Origin: Cytobacillus oceanisediminis
Lineage (GTDB): Bacteria > Bacillota > Bacilli > Bacillales > Cytobacillaceae
Direction: 5' to 3'
Length of the DNA stretch: 64,000 nucleotides
NCBI RefSeq assembly: GCF_022811925.1
Contig: NZ_CP065511.1
Coordinates: forward strand, 1,853,501 to 1,917,500
Below the pieces are notes generated by a model. The model ran no database searches, was not told where the DNA came from, and saw only the letters and a program-made list of their open reading frames with translations. The position numbers were made by a program, and so were the translations under genes. How positions within the stretch are numbered: the first letter of the stretch is position 1; each line of letters opens with the position of its first letter. Below, one piece after another: positions 8,107-16,226 of this stretch.

Positions 8107-9387
8107 TTATCCATCCAGCTGCTTTCCGCTTATGGGTTGGAAGGATCCTGATTTTTTCCATATAATCATTAGCATAGTTAAACCTAATAATGTTGTTGCC
8201 AAACCAGCGGCAATCATAACAAAAGAAGCGCCTAGCTGTTTTGCAAGAAGAGCTCCTGCCGCTGGTGCAATTAGCATGGAAAAGGTCTGCAGGGACATGG
8301 CGGCAGCAGAAACTCTGCCCATCATTTGCTTTGGTGTTTCAGATTGAAGAACATAGCCGTAGGGAACAGATTCTCCCGCCCCTAAGAGGCCTAAAAGACA
8401 TGCACCGATTATCCAGCCCAATTGTGGTAAATTAAGAAAACCTAAGCCTCCAAGCCCAACAGTTGCAATAAAAATGCCGCTTAATATGGCTGAAGAACTC
8501 ATTAAATGGATGGGTTTCCGGTTCCACCCTGTCCATTGGCCCAGCAAAAGTGAGCCCGCAACACTGCCTGCTCCCACTGCACTGATCAGCAATCCGAAAT
8601 TCCCCTCATTAAATCCAATCTGCTTTGCAATAAAAACAAATAACCCATCATAAAGGAAAATAATGAAAAACGCTGCAGAAGAAAGAATAATCGAGAGCTT
8701 TAAAAGGGGAGTATGAAAAATATGTTTGATGCCATCAGAAAAATCTTTCCAAAAATCCCCTTTGACTGCTTGGTCGCCAGCCATTATTTTATCTGACTCT
8801 TCAAAGGACTTTAAGCTGGGAAGAAACAGCAGGAAAATAACAGCTATAAAGAATCCAGCTGCTTCAAAAAGAAAAGGGCTTTTGGGTCCAAAAACAGCTA
8901 TAATTCCTCCTCCTAATGCCGGCCCGGCAATTTTCATCGTGTTGACTGAAAGCTGGCTTAAAGTTACTGCTTCAGGCAGCATGCTTTCAGGTACAATCAT
9001 CCGGATGGCACTCTGCCTTGCCGGATCATAAAGTGCTGATACGGTTCCTTTTAAAAACACAAATAATAGCAGAATGTATAGGTTAGGAGCGTAAAATAAG
9101 CCTGCTACAAAGACCATTCTTAAAAGGAGGCAAACGATCATAACTGCCTTCTTGGGCAATCTGTCCACAAACACACTTGCAAATGGGCCAATGATGACCC
9201 AAGGAAGACCGAGAACTATAATGACAGAGGCAATTGCCGTTTCATCCAGACCCCAGTGATAAGCGACAATAACCTGCAATGCAATTAAATCAAGCCAGTT
9301 CCCCAAGTCGGAAAATAACTGGGCGCCAAAAAGTGCGCGAAAGGATTTTAGCTTGAGCGGTTTAAAAATACCTGGTTTCGCTGTCAA
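8107..9387 (-). CDS. MFS efflux-type transporter (position of ykuC)
   Basis: This 426-residue protein has about 12 transmembrane segments and the MFS motif-A loop FVDRLPKKAV. It resembles the macrolide-efflux/enterobactin-exporter (MFS_3) branch, with the N-terminal FRALFGAQLFSDLGNWLDLIAL. Its TTG start overlaps the stop of the upstream PadR gene (TTGA), so the two are translationally coupled and co-transcribed. By position it equals B. subtilis ykuC. A drug or metabolite efflux role under PadR control is inference. Confidence 0.83.
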   Translation of the reverse strand: MTAKPGIFKPLKLKSFRALFGAQLFSDLGNWLDLIALQVIVAYHWGLDETAIASVIIVLGLPWVIIGPFASVFVDRLPKKAVMIVCLLLRMVFVAGLFYAPNLYILLLFVFLKGTVSALYDPARQSAIRMIVPESMLPEAVTLSQLSVNTMKIAGPALGGGIIAVFGPKSPFLFEAAGFFIAVIFLLFLPSLKSFEESDKIMAGDQAVKGDFWKDFSDGIKHIFHTPLLKLSIILSSAAFFIIFLYDGLFVFIAKQIGFNEGNFGLLISAVGAGSVAGSLLLGQWTGWNRKPIHLMSSSAILSGIFIATVGLGGLGFLNLPQLGWIIGACLLGLLGAGESVPYGYVLQSETPKQMMGRVSAAAMSLQTFSMLIAPAAGALLAKQLGASFVMIAAGLATTLLGLTMLMIIWKKSGSFQPISGKQLDG

Positions 9388-9992
9388 TTCCCTTCATCCC
9401 TTTCTATGGCCATCCTTCGCCTGTTCAGCAGCTTTTCAGTATTGCCATGAGGATCCTGGCCATCTGGCAAATTATCTTTTTGCAGCGCTTCGATTGATTC
9501 ATCGATCCATTTAATTTCTGTTTCCAGCTTCATTTCTGCATATCGAATCGAGAGGGTGCCAAGCTTGCTGACATAGGAATATCCATTTCTCGGCCAATCC
9601 TTTACGAATTTAAGAATATCTGAAGCTTCTTCTTTTCTTTTTAATAAATGGCTGATTAACACTTCATTATCCATATCTTCATGCCAGGTTGACATTTTCA
9701 TTAGCAGTTCATCTTTAATAACGGGGAAAGAAGGAGGAGTCTTCAGCCAATTCTCAAACTCTTTCCACCCTTTAGAAGTGAGCTCATACATTTTTTTCTT
9801 TCTTCCTTCATCTTCCTGTTCGATTGCATAGATAAAACCTTCTTCCTCAAGTTTTTTTAATTTGGGGTATATGCTCCCATAGCTCATTCCCCAATAAAGA
9901 CCAGCAGCTTTGTGTTCAAATTCAGATTTAATTTTATATCCTGTGCTGGGCCAAAAGCTTAATACAGCAAGAATTGTATGTTCTATAGACAA
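9384..9992 (-). CDS. PadR-family transcriptional regulator
   Basis: This 202-residue protein has an N-terminal winged-helix domain (about 1-95). The recognisable PadR pattern includes GLYWGMSYGSIYPKLKKLEEEGF and KKKMYELTSKG. A C-terminal helical dimerisation domain (Vir_act_alpha_C type) rich in Lys/Glu follows. TTG 9992 follows AAAGGAG by 8 nt, so the 13 residues upstream are not translated. It is the first gene of a two-gene operon with the MFS transporter. A 28-bp near-palindrome overlapping its -10 element suggests autorepression relieved by a ligand, as for LmrR-type regulators. Confidence 0.85.
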   Translation of the reverse strand: MSIEHTILAVLSFWPSTGYKIKSEFEHKAAGLYWGMSYGSIYPKLKKLEEEGFIYAIEQEDEGRKKKMYELTSKGWKEFENWLKTPPSFPVIKDELLMKMSTWHEDMDNEVLISHLLKRKEEASDILKFVKDWPRNGYSYVSKLGTLSIRYAEMKLETEIKWIDESIEALQKDNLPDGQDPHGNTEKLLNRRRMAIERDEGN

Positions 9993-10011
9993 AAATAAAA
10001 CTCCTTTCAAT

Positions 10012-10061
10012 ATATCATGTTGATATATCAATATGATATGTCTTGTTTAATAAAATATCAA
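10012..10061 (-). promoter_or_regulatory. Promoter and putative operator of the padR-MFS operon
   Basis: On the minus strand TTGATA (10061-10056), a 17-nt spacer and TATCAT (10038-10033) form a sigma-A promoter. A 28-bp inverted repeat with one mismatch pair spans 10012-10039, with arms ATATCATGTTGATA and TATCAATATGATAT. It covers the -10 element and the probable start site, where a bound PadR dimer would block transcription. Confidence 0.7.
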
Positions 10062-10065
10062 CAAA

Positions 10066-10101
10066 AAATAAAAACTTTCGCAATTTTTCAGCGAAAGTTT
10101 T
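10066..10101 (-). terminator. Intrinsic terminator of ykuD
   Basis: AAAACTTTCGC (10071-10081) pairs with GCGAAAGTTTT (10091-10101). The minus-strand tail is TTTTTATTTTTTG. Confidence 0.85.
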
Positions 10102-10127
10102 GTTGAAAGGACGATTGTAAGCAGCAG

Positions 10128-10634
10128 TTATGGCTGTATCCGTACCTTGGTGCCATTTGGCACTATGCGTGACAATTCGAGCACATCCTGGTTATACATG
10201 CGTATACAGCCTTTGGAAACAGATTGGCCAATTGAGGAAGGGTTATTGGTTCCGTGAATTCCATAGCCGGCTTTAGACAGGGAAAGCCACATGACCCCAT
10301 ATGGGCCGCCGGGATTGGGTTCTCTGTTCACAATAACAAACTCACCAATTGGGGTCTGTGTCAGCATTTTTCCGACGGCAATGGGATACACTTTTTGAAC
10401 GGCACCGTTATATAAAAGAGTTAAGCTTCTTTTGCCTTTTGAAACATTGATGGTATACGGAATGGAATCAGGTTCCGGCAGCCCTGGTATTACTATTCGC
10501 TGGCCGGGATAGATCAGGCCTGGGTTTACAATGGAAGGGTTTGCCGCCAGAAGCTCACGTAAAGGGCGGCGGTAATTTTTTGCGATGACAGACATTGTCT
10601 CACCAGGTTTTACTATATGGTAAATAACAATCAC
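10128..10634 (-). CDS. ykuD: LysM L,D-transpeptidase YkuD
   Basis: This protein of about 168 residues has an N-terminal LysM domain (4-49) that binds peptidoglycan and a YkuD catalytic domain (about 58-166). The active-site signature HGTN...SKGCIRM is intact: His127, Cys143 and Arg145. It cross-links peptidoglycan (3-3 linkages), mainly in spore-related wall in relatives. No signal peptide is visible, as in B. subtilis. The start is unusual: the only nearby GTG (10634) overlaps AAAGAGGTGA, and the best-spaced codon is ATT at 10625, so an ATT start is possible. It lies next to ykuE, as in B. subtilis. Confidence 0.93.
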   Translation of the reverse strand: MIVIYHIVKPGETMSVIAKNYRRPLRELLAANPSIVNPGLIYPGQRIVIPGLPEPDSIPYTINVSKGKRSLTLLYNGAVQKVYPIAVGKMLTQTPIGEFVIVNREPNPGGPYGVMWLSLSKAGYGIHGTNNPSSIGQSVSKGCIRMYNQDVLELSRIVPNGTKVRIQP

Positions 10635-10713
10635 CTCTTTCTGAAAGGTCTATTCAAATATATGCCTGCAAAAGTGATCTTGTAACTTATTGGATAAAAT
10701 GTGTCCCGAATGC

Positions 10714-10752
10714 AGCAAAAAAGGGAAAGCTGCAAAGAATTGCTTTCCCTTT
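10714..10752 (-). terminator. Intrinsic terminator of ykuE
   Basis: AAAGGGAAAGC (10720-10730) pairs with GCTTTCCCTTT (10742-10752). The stem begins inside the ykuE stop codon and the minus-strand tail is TTTTTTGC. Confidence 0.8.
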
Positions 10753-11626
10753 ACTTCCCGCTGTTTGATTGTAAGGTAAATACCGTCAGTTCAGGTTTGG
10801 ATAAAAACCGGAAGGGCAGCCGGGTTGTACCAAGCCCTCTGTTTACATAAAGAGTTAAAGGGCTTTGGCTGCCGATTTCATAGAAGCCTTCATAATATCT
10901 TTCAGCATGTGGCGGTTTAACTAACGCTCCAATGAACGGCAGTTTTATTTGTCCGCCATGACTATGGCCGCTCAACTGCAGATTGATGCTGAAAGCTGAG
11001 GCTGCATCTGCTAAATCCGGTGCGTGGGACAATAAAATGTTATATGATGCATCGTCCAAATTTTCGCTGGCCAGCTTTATGTCCGGCCTTCCCAGCATCG
11101 CATCGTCAATGCCGATAATCCCGATGCTGCTTCCGGAAAATTCGAGTTTGCGATTTTCATTCAGCAAAAGAATAAAGCCGGATTCTTCCATAATAGATTT
11201 ATAGATATCAGAACCATAGCCCCCGTGATCATGGTTTCCATAAATAGCAAACCTTCCAAGCGGCGCCTGAATTCTTTTCAGGAGGGGTGCAATTTGGTTT
11301 GCCTCTTTATATTTGTTAGGTTCATCCATCAGATCACCTGTAAAGAAGACAATATCAGGCTTCAAGCTGTTTATCTTTTCAATTAATTCTTCAAGCTGTT
11401 TCAGGTCATAATGAAATCCTAAATGGGTATCGCTGAATTGGATGATTTTTTTATTATGGAACGCTTGTGGAATAGCCTTATCAGAAATTTTGTAGTTTGT
11501 GATTTCCAAGAGCCGCGGCTCAATATCCCGTGCATAATAATAGCCGCCTGCACTAATACCAAAAACAGCAGCAAAAAAGCCGAGAGCTCTTTTTAAAAAA
11601 GATCTTCTGGACACTTTTTCCGGCAT
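10751..11626 (-). CDS. ykuE: Tat-exported metallophosphoesterase YkuE
   Basis: This 291-residue calcineurin-like phosphoesterase has a twin-arginine signal (SRRSFLKR at 6-13, then a hydrophobic stretch). Metal ligands of the family are visible: DTH (Asp66, His68), GD (Asp98), GNHD (Asn131, His132), His201 in LSHAPD and GHSH (His221, His223). In B. subtilis YkuE is a wall-associated Tat substrate exported by TatAyCy. The natural substrate is unclear. It may form a unit with ykuD but has its own terminator. Confidence 0.92.
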   Translation of the reverse strand: MPEKVSRRSFLKRALGFFAAVFGISAGGYYYARDIEPRLLEITNYKISDKAIPQAFHNKKIIQFSDTHLGFHYDLKQLEELIEKINSLKPDIVFFTGDLMDEPNKYKEANQIAPLLKRIQAPLGRFAIYGNHDHGGYGSDIYKSIMEESGFILLLNENRKLEFSGSSIGIIGIDDAMLGRPDIKLASENLDDASYNILLSHAPDLADAASAFSINLQLSGHSHGGQIKLPFIGALVKPPHAERYYEGFYEIGSQSPLTLYVNRGLGTTRLPFRFLSKPELTVFTLQSNSGK

Positions 11627-11827
11627 TTAGCATACCAACCTATCTATTAAAATGTTTTTCTGAAGTATTGGGCATGATAAAAGGCACTGCCTTCTCATAG
11701 CAGTATCTTTAATACTATCAAACTATCCTATTAAAAAGAAGAATTAACTATGCTTGTTTCTTATCCTTCATTTTCCTTAAAATTATTAATTTATTTGTAA
11801 ATAATAATTCGAAAATTCTATATTTAA

Positions 11828-11858
11828 TGGTAAAATGTAAATGAATGATCATTCATTT
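11828..11858 (+). promoter_or_regulatory. fadH promoter with FadR operator
   Basis: An extended -10 element TGGTAAAAT (11828-11836) is followed by a perfect 20-bp palindrome at 11839-11858 centred on ATGAATGATCATTCAT. It agrees with the Bacillus FadR consensus (TGAATGA-N4-TCATTCA type). Placed at the start of transcription, it would let FadR repress fadH until long-chain acyl-CoA appears. The sequence is directly visible; the regulator is inferred from the known consensus. Confidence 0.8.
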
Positions 11859-11876
11859 TTTGAGAGGGGAATTAGA

Positions 11877-12641
11877 ATGAAGAATAAAACAGTCATTGTT
11901 ACTGGCGGTTCCAGCGGCATGGGAAAATATATGGCAAAGCGGTTTGCTGAAGCTGGAGCGAATGTGGTGATAACAGGAAGGAACCCGGATCGCCTCGAGA
12001 CAGCAAAAGCTGAAATTGAAACATACCAGGGACAAGTTTTGACAATCCAAATGGATGTCCGTGAAATTGAACATGTTAAACATATGCTCAATGAAACACT
12101 GAGTGTCTTTGGACATATTGATTTTCTTGTTAATAATGCAGCGGGAAATTTTATATGCCCTGCAGAGCAGCTGAGTGCAAATGGATGGAATTCTGTTATT
12201 AATATTGTCCTGAATGGAACTTTTTATTGTTCGAGTGAAGTCGGTAAATATTGGATTGAAAAAGGAATTAAGGGAAGCATCATTAATATGGTGGCTACAT
12301 ATGCATGGGATGCTGGAGCGGGTGTTATACACTCCGCTGCCGCAAAAGCAGGTGTATTATCCATGACAAGAACATTGGCTGTAGAATGGGGAAGAAAATA
12401 CGGAATTAGAGTGAATGCAATAGCCCCAGGTCCGATTGAAAGGACAGGAGGGGCTGACAGGCTTTGGGAATCAGAAGATGCTGCAAACAGGACACTCCAA
12501 AGTGTGCCCCTTGGCAGGCTCGGCAAGCCGGAAGAAATCGCAGAATTGGCATTCTTCCTTTTCTCAGAGCATGCAGGTTATATTAATGGGGAGTGCATCA
12601 CAATGGATGGAGGACAGTGGCTGAATCAATTTCCATTTTGA
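11877..12641 (+). CDS. fadH: 2,4-dienoyl-CoA reductase FadH
   Basis: This 254-residue short-chain dehydrogenase uses NADPH to reduce 2,4-dienoyl-CoA in beta-oxidation of unsaturated fatty acids. The cofactor motif GGSSGMGK (10-17) and NNAAG (86-90) are present. The usual SDR Tyr-x3-Lys is replaced by Ser153-x3-Lys157, with Tyr142 eleven residues upstream. This is exactly the dienoyl-CoA reductase arrangement (Tyr199/Ser210/Lys214 in the human enzyme), so the change is functional. ATG 11877 follows GAGAGGGG by about 7 nt; the longer frame from 11841 starts inside the FadR operator and is rejected. Confidence 0.92.
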   Translation: MKNKTVIVTGGSSGMGKYMAKRFAEAGANVVITGRNPDRLETAKAEIETYQGQVLTIQMDVREIEHVKHMLNETLSVFGHIDFLVNNAAGNFICPAEQLSANGWNSVINIVLNGTFYCSSEVGKYWIEKGIKGSIINMVATYAWDAGAGVIHSAAAKAGVLSMTRTLAVEWGRKYGIRVNAIAPGPIERTGGADRLWESEDAANRTLQSVPLGRLGKPEEIAELAFFLFSEHAGYINGECITMDGGQWLNQFPF

Positions 12642-12646
12642 TGCTC

Positions 12647-12678
12647 ATAAAAACCGGCTGAATTGTTTTCAGCCGGTT
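12647..12678. terminator. Bidirectional terminator between fadH and the C39-like gene
   Basis: AACCGGCTGAA (12652-12662) pairs with TTCAGCCGGTT (12668-12678). The T-tail (TTTTTATG) is on the minus strand. Confidence 0.75.
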
Positions 12679-12686
12679 GACATTAT

Positions 12687-13469
12687 CTATTGGTAACTTA
12701 CTGCCCTGGATTGCAATGCTTTCCATGATGAGATGAACCGTTCTTTAGAAACCTTTACCTGTTTTTTCCCTGAGAGGGGGTCGTTTAGAATAACAAACTG
12801 TTCATCATAGCCTACTAATACGACTGCATGAAGATCTAATGGAGTTTTAATGGTTTTGCCGGAGTGAGTCCAGGACTCCCAGCGGTCAGGAAGCCTATAA
12901 TCTCCAGTTGTCCAGACCACAGCAGGGTATCCTTTGGATACATGCATAAGAACCGCATCAAAATTTTGGCCGGTTAAATTAACGGCTCTTCCAGGAAGGT
13001 ATTTATTCACTAATTCTTCAATTGGTTTATCAAAAACAGCGTAGCCCGCACTTTTCCCGGTCATATCTCCTACAAATCCTTCTGCTGGATTACCCCATTT
13101 CAAAATATCACCTTTTGAACGTATCAGCGGATCATTATCTTTCTTTACTGCAGTATACAAATCCATTTTCCCCACTTGCACACCTGCATGCCGCAGGACC
13201 ATTGTCAGGCTGGTTACTTCGCATCCATACTTCAGTTCGGGGTTTTGTCTGATTAGTGGAACATCAATGATGACAGATCGTTTTTTCACAGCCACAGGTG
13301 TTTCCGGATATTGGGCTGTTACTTTCTGCTGTACCTTCTTTGCCTTAACTGGTATTTGTGCATTCAGCTCTTTTGAGGCCATATCAGGCTTTTGCAAAGG
13401 ACTGGCTGGTTCTGAATGGCCGCAGCCAAGCAAAGGAATAAGAAGGGATATAAATAGGAGATTCCTCAA
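12687..13469 (-). CDS. Lipoprotein with C39-like cysteine peptidase domain
   Basis: This 260-residue protein has a signal peptide with lipobox LLGC near residues 14-17, so it should be anchored outside the membrane. A Peptidase_C39_2 (YvpB-type) domain follows: the catalytic Cys in KYGCEVTSLTM, His in LDLHAVVLVGYD and an Asp/Asn in VILNDPLSG. Its substrate is unknown. TTG 13469 is chosen because AAAGAGGG lies 7 nt upstream and gives a normal-length signal peptide. It sits between fadH and ykuI, in place of the B. subtilis ykuG/ykuH genes. Confidence 0.82.
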   Translation of the reverse strand: MRNLLFISLLIPLLGCGHSEPASPLQKPDMASKELNAQIPVKAKKVQQKVTAQYPETPVAVKKRSVIIDVPLIRQNPELKYGCEVTSLTMVLRHAGVQVGKMDLYTAVKKDNDPLIRSKGDILKWGNPAEGFVGDMTGKSAGYAVFDKPIEELVNKYLPGRAVNLTGQNFDAVLMHVSKGYPAVVWTTGDYRLPDRWESWTHSGKTIKTPLDLHAVVLVGYDEQFVILNDPLSGKKQVKVSKERFISSWKALQSRAVSYQ

Positions 13470-13610
13470 TGAAATACCCTCTTTCTTTGATGTCCTGATA
13501 TTAGCTTGTGAGAGAAGGCACGGCAATATGATGCAAAGCTTTTGCCAAACAATGATGTTTTATCAAAAAGTGGAATCTATATTTTGAATAGTAAAAGTTT
13601 TAAGCGAATA

Positions 13611-13619
13611 TGGTATAAT
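13611..13619 (+). promoter_or_regulatory. Extended -10 promoter element of ykuI
   Basis: TGGTATAAT forms an extended -10 (TGn-TATAAT) about 30 nt before the ykuI start. No good -35 is seen at the right spacing. Confidence 0.55.
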
Positions 13620-13650
13620 AACTCATTAATATACATAGGGAGGCTAGGAC

Positions 13651-14865
13651 ATGGATGCATTGGATATCCTTACAGATTTGGAAAATGTATTTCCTTATTT
13701 CCAGCCAATATTCAGTGCAGATGAGCATCGTGTCATTGGTTATGAGGTTTTAGGCCGATATAGAGGATCTGATGGAGTTGCCAGTCTGGGGCCGTTCTTC
13801 CAGGATGAGAATATTCCTGAAGAATACCGGATTGAAGTAGATTATGAAGTATTAAAAAAGGCTTTGGATAAGGCCCGGGACCTGGATAAAGATGTTTTGC
13901 TTTTTGTCAACAGGGATGCTGACTTGCTCATGTATAATGACGGGGAACAATTTTTAAATACCCTCCAGGAATTTGAAAAACACGGAATAAGCCTTGACCG
14001 GATTGTATTGGAAATTACAGAACGGAATTATAAGGGCGATATTGACCATCTGGACCATCTATTGAATTATTACAGGACATATGGAATCAAATTAGCAATA
14101 GATAAACTTGGCAATGAAAGCAGTCATCTCGATAGGATCGGGCAATTGGCTCCCGACATTTTAAAGGTGGATCTGGAGTCCATGAAATCAAATGCTTCTG
14201 CTTATAATTTTAATGATATCCTCTATTCTTTATCCATGCTTGCCAGGAAAATAGGAGCGAGCATGCTTTTTGAAAATATTGAAATGGTTTACCAGCTTCA
14301 GTTTGCCTGGAAAAATGGAGGCCGTTATTATCAAGGTTATTATTTGCAAAAACCTGCTGAAAATTTCACTGATAGAGATATTTTAAAGGAAAAATTACGA
14401 AGTGAATGCCATCGGTTCATTGTGCATGAAAAGAAAAAATTGGAGTCATTGTATCAGGTTACACTTGAGTTCAACGAAAAGCTGATTGATTTTGCAAATA
14501 AAAATAAAAAGGTTCTTGTATATGAAGAAACTTTGGAGCAGATTGCGGTTCTTCTGGATGGTGCGGCTTTTCGCCTGTATATTTGCGATGAAGACGGCTT
14601 CCAGAAATCTGCGAATTACTTCAAAAAGGATGGGAAATGGATAACCCAGGAAGAATATCTTCACAAAAATTGGAGCTGGCGACCATATTTTCTTGAAAAT
14701 ATAATGAAAATGCGAATAAATAAAAAAGGTATCCTCTCTGATTTGTATACCGATATTGAGACAGGTGAAACAATCAGGACATTTTCCTTCCCGCTTAACA
14801 CTAATGATTACTTATTTGTGGATTTATCGTACGAATTTTTATACAACCATGATGGGTTATTATAA
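13651..14865 (+). CDS. ykuI: Degenerate EAL-domain c-di-GMP-binding protein YkuI
   Basis: This 404-residue protein has an N-terminal EAL domain (about 1-255) and a C-terminal PAS/CACHE-like domain (about 290-404). The EAL signature reads EVL (Glu32 in YEVLGRY) and the key DDFG loop reads DKLG, so a catalytic aspartate is missing. In B. subtilis YkuI binds c-di-GMP but has no phosphodiesterase activity and affects exopolysaccharide under zinc stress. The sequence follows that protein through its C-terminal NWSWRPYFLENIM block. ATG 13651 has GGGAGG upstream. No membrane segment is present. Confidence 0.92.
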   Translation: MDALDILTDLENVFPYFQPIFSADEHRVIGYEVLGRYRGSDGVASLGPFFQDENIPEEYRIEVDYEVLKKALDKARDLDKDVLLFVNRDADLLMYNDGEQFLNTLQEFEKHGISLDRIVLEITERNYKGDIDHLDHLLNYYRTYGIKLAIDKLGNESSHLDRIGQLAPDILKVDLESMKSNASAYNFNDILYSLSMLARKIGASMLFENIEMVYQLQFAWKNGGRYYQGYYLQKPAENFTDRDILKEKLRSECHRFIVHEKKKLESLYQVTLEFNEKLIDFANKNKKVLVYEETLEQIAVLLDGAAFRLYICDEDGFQKSANYFKKDGKWITQEEYLHKNWSWRPYFLENIMKMRINKKGILSDLYTDIETGETIRTFSFPLNTNDYLFVDLSYEFLYNHDGLL

Positions 14866-14942
14866 GCAAGAATTTTAGAAGTATAAACAATCTTGATTTG
14901 AGGAAATGTAAGTGTAGAACTTTCCTTGAGGAGAGATTAGAC

Positions 14943-15182
14943 ATGAGTATGTACACATTGATCATATTAGTTATCGGTTTGGGGATTCTCGGTTACGCCC
15001 TGGCTTACACCCTGTTTGCTGCAAAAGAGCGAAAGGCTGTAAAAGGCGATATAGATGCAGAACTGCCTGATAATGTTCAAAAGCATGCTTATATCAGAAA
15101 TCCAATCTTTCTGACATATGCAATTTGCTTTGGAATTCTTCTTGTTATGATCACTTATTTTGCACTTACATGGAATTGGTAA
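14943..15182 (+). CDS. Small two-helix membrane protein, unknown function
   Basis: This 79-residue protein has an N-terminal hydrophobic helix (about 3-24), a charged cytoplasmic-type loop (KERKAVKGDIDAELPD) and a second helix (about 53-76). ATG 14943 lies 7 nt after GAGGAGAG; the longer frame from 14898 adds residues before the ribosome site and is not used. It follows ykuI and ends at a good terminator, so it may be co-transcribed with ykuI. The family is not recognised. Confidence 0.75.
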   Translation: MSMYTLIILVIGLGILGYALAYTLFAAKERKAVKGDIDAELPDNVQKHAYIRNPIFLTYAICFGILLVMITYFALTWNW

Positions 15183-15212
15183 AGACCCTCATAAGCAGGG
15201 TCTTTTTTTTAT
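15182..15212 (+). terminator. Intrinsic terminator after the two-helix membrane protein
   Basis: AAAGACCCT pairs with AGGGTCTTT over a 7-nt loop, followed by TTTTT. Confidence 0.85.
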
Positions 15213-15400
15213 TGAAATGGGTACATGCCCTGATTAACAATATTTACATCTTCATTTATATCTGCTTTTCCGCTTATTGCGTTAATTCTTTGTCAATACG
15301 GGTAGATTCATAACAAGAAAAGAATTTTTATGTCAAAACATAAGAGAATTTCGGGTACGAAAACCTGCAACAGCAGATTTATTTGCTGGTAAAATGGATG

Positions 15401-15416
15401 GTACACAATAGTGTAC
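15401..15416 (+). promoter_or_regulatory. Perfect inverted repeat, possible operator
   Basis: GTACAC-AATA-GTGTAC lies between a TAAAAT -10-like hexamer (15390-15395) and the ribosome site of the secreted-protein gene at 15438. A dimeric repressor could bind it. The regulator is unknown. Confidence 0.45.
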
Positions 15417-15437
15417 GATTAAGAAAGGGAGAGTGGA

Positions 15438-16145
15438 ATGTACAAGCACTTAACAGGAATTATTATCACAATTGCAGTCATGGTAGCAGCGATTCCTTCC
15501 CATACAAATGCCGAGAGAATTAACAATAAACAAGAGGTATACAAATTCTTGCAAGATGCATTTCATTCACAGGTTTCGCTGAGCGAGGAAGAGCGAAGCA
15601 TGAAGGAAGTCGACGAATTGCTTGACCCATATTTTTCTGAAGAACCTAAAGCTGAATTTCTGAATGAAAACCTTGTTTCAGAGAATGGCAAGTACTTTAC
15701 CCTTGGATCTGATGCTGCTGCATATTACATTCCCTTCTTTACGTATTCGGATCATACAAAAGTAGTTAAAGAAGGAAGCAAAGTTTATGTATATGAATAC
15801 TTTCCGGGAAATCATGACGGGCCAGTAGCATATGAAGGTCACTATGAAGGACTTTTGCTTGCGGAACAAGAAGGGGAATTTAAAGTTGCCAAATTCCTGG
15901 GTGAAAATATACCCGAGAAAATTTTAAAGAAAGCCGAGAGTAATGAAGAAGCAGCAAAACAAAGCTCCTTAAAAACTCCTGAAAATCCAATTTGGATTCA
16001 CAAACCGTCCTATCAATTCGGATTCCTGCTGAATCCATTTGACGCTTTGTTTCGTTCAGGCAGTATGCTTTTAACAGATAATAAACAAGGTATAATTGCT
16101 TTAATTGAACATCAGGAACTAAACGGGCAGCTGGCATCCAATTAG
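15438..16145 (+). CDS. Secreted protein, possibly DUF3993 family
   Basis: This 235-residue protein has a clear Sec signal peptide (MYKHLTGIIITIAVMVAAIP, cleavage after SHTNA near residue 25). The mature part begins with a helical EVYKFLQDAFHSQVSLSEEE segment and contains an aromatic beta-rich core (YYIPFFTYSDHTKVV and KVYVYEYFPG). It resembles Bacillus secreted proteins of the DUF3993 group, but I make that link from memory only. ATG 15438 has AAAGGGAGAG upstream. A perfect palindrome upstream suggests specific regulation, and a 15-bp terminator follows. The function is unknown. Confidence 0.75.
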   Translation: MYKHLTGIIITIAVMVAAIPSHTNAERINNKQEVYKFLQDAFHSQVSLSEEERSMKEVDELLDPYFSEEPKAEFLNENLVSENGKYFTLGSDAAAYYIPFFTYSDHTKVVKEGSKVYVYEYFPGNHDGPVAYEGHYEGLLLAEQEGEFKVAKFLGENIPEKILKKAESNEEAAKQSSLKTPENPIWIHKPSYQFGFLLNPFDALFRSGSMLLTDNKQGIIALIEHQELNGQLASN

Positions 16146-16149
16146 ATGG

Positions 16150-16187
16150 TAGGAGCTTAAAAGCTTAGCTTTTAAGCTCCTATTTTA
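16150..16187 (+). terminator. Strong intrinsic terminator of the secreted-protein gene
   Basis: A perfect 15-bp stem, TAGGAGCTTAAAAGC against GCTTTTAAGCTCCTA, with a TTA loop and a TTTTATT tail. Confidence 0.85.
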
Positions 16188-16226
16188 TTGTCGCAGTGAC
16201 AGGCAGGGATCCATGCAATTGAAGTT

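Noticed and set aside
11841..11876. An N-terminal extension of FadH starting at 11841.
   Set aside because: It would begin inside the FadR operator and lacks a ribosome site; ATG 11877 has GAGAGGGG correctly placed.
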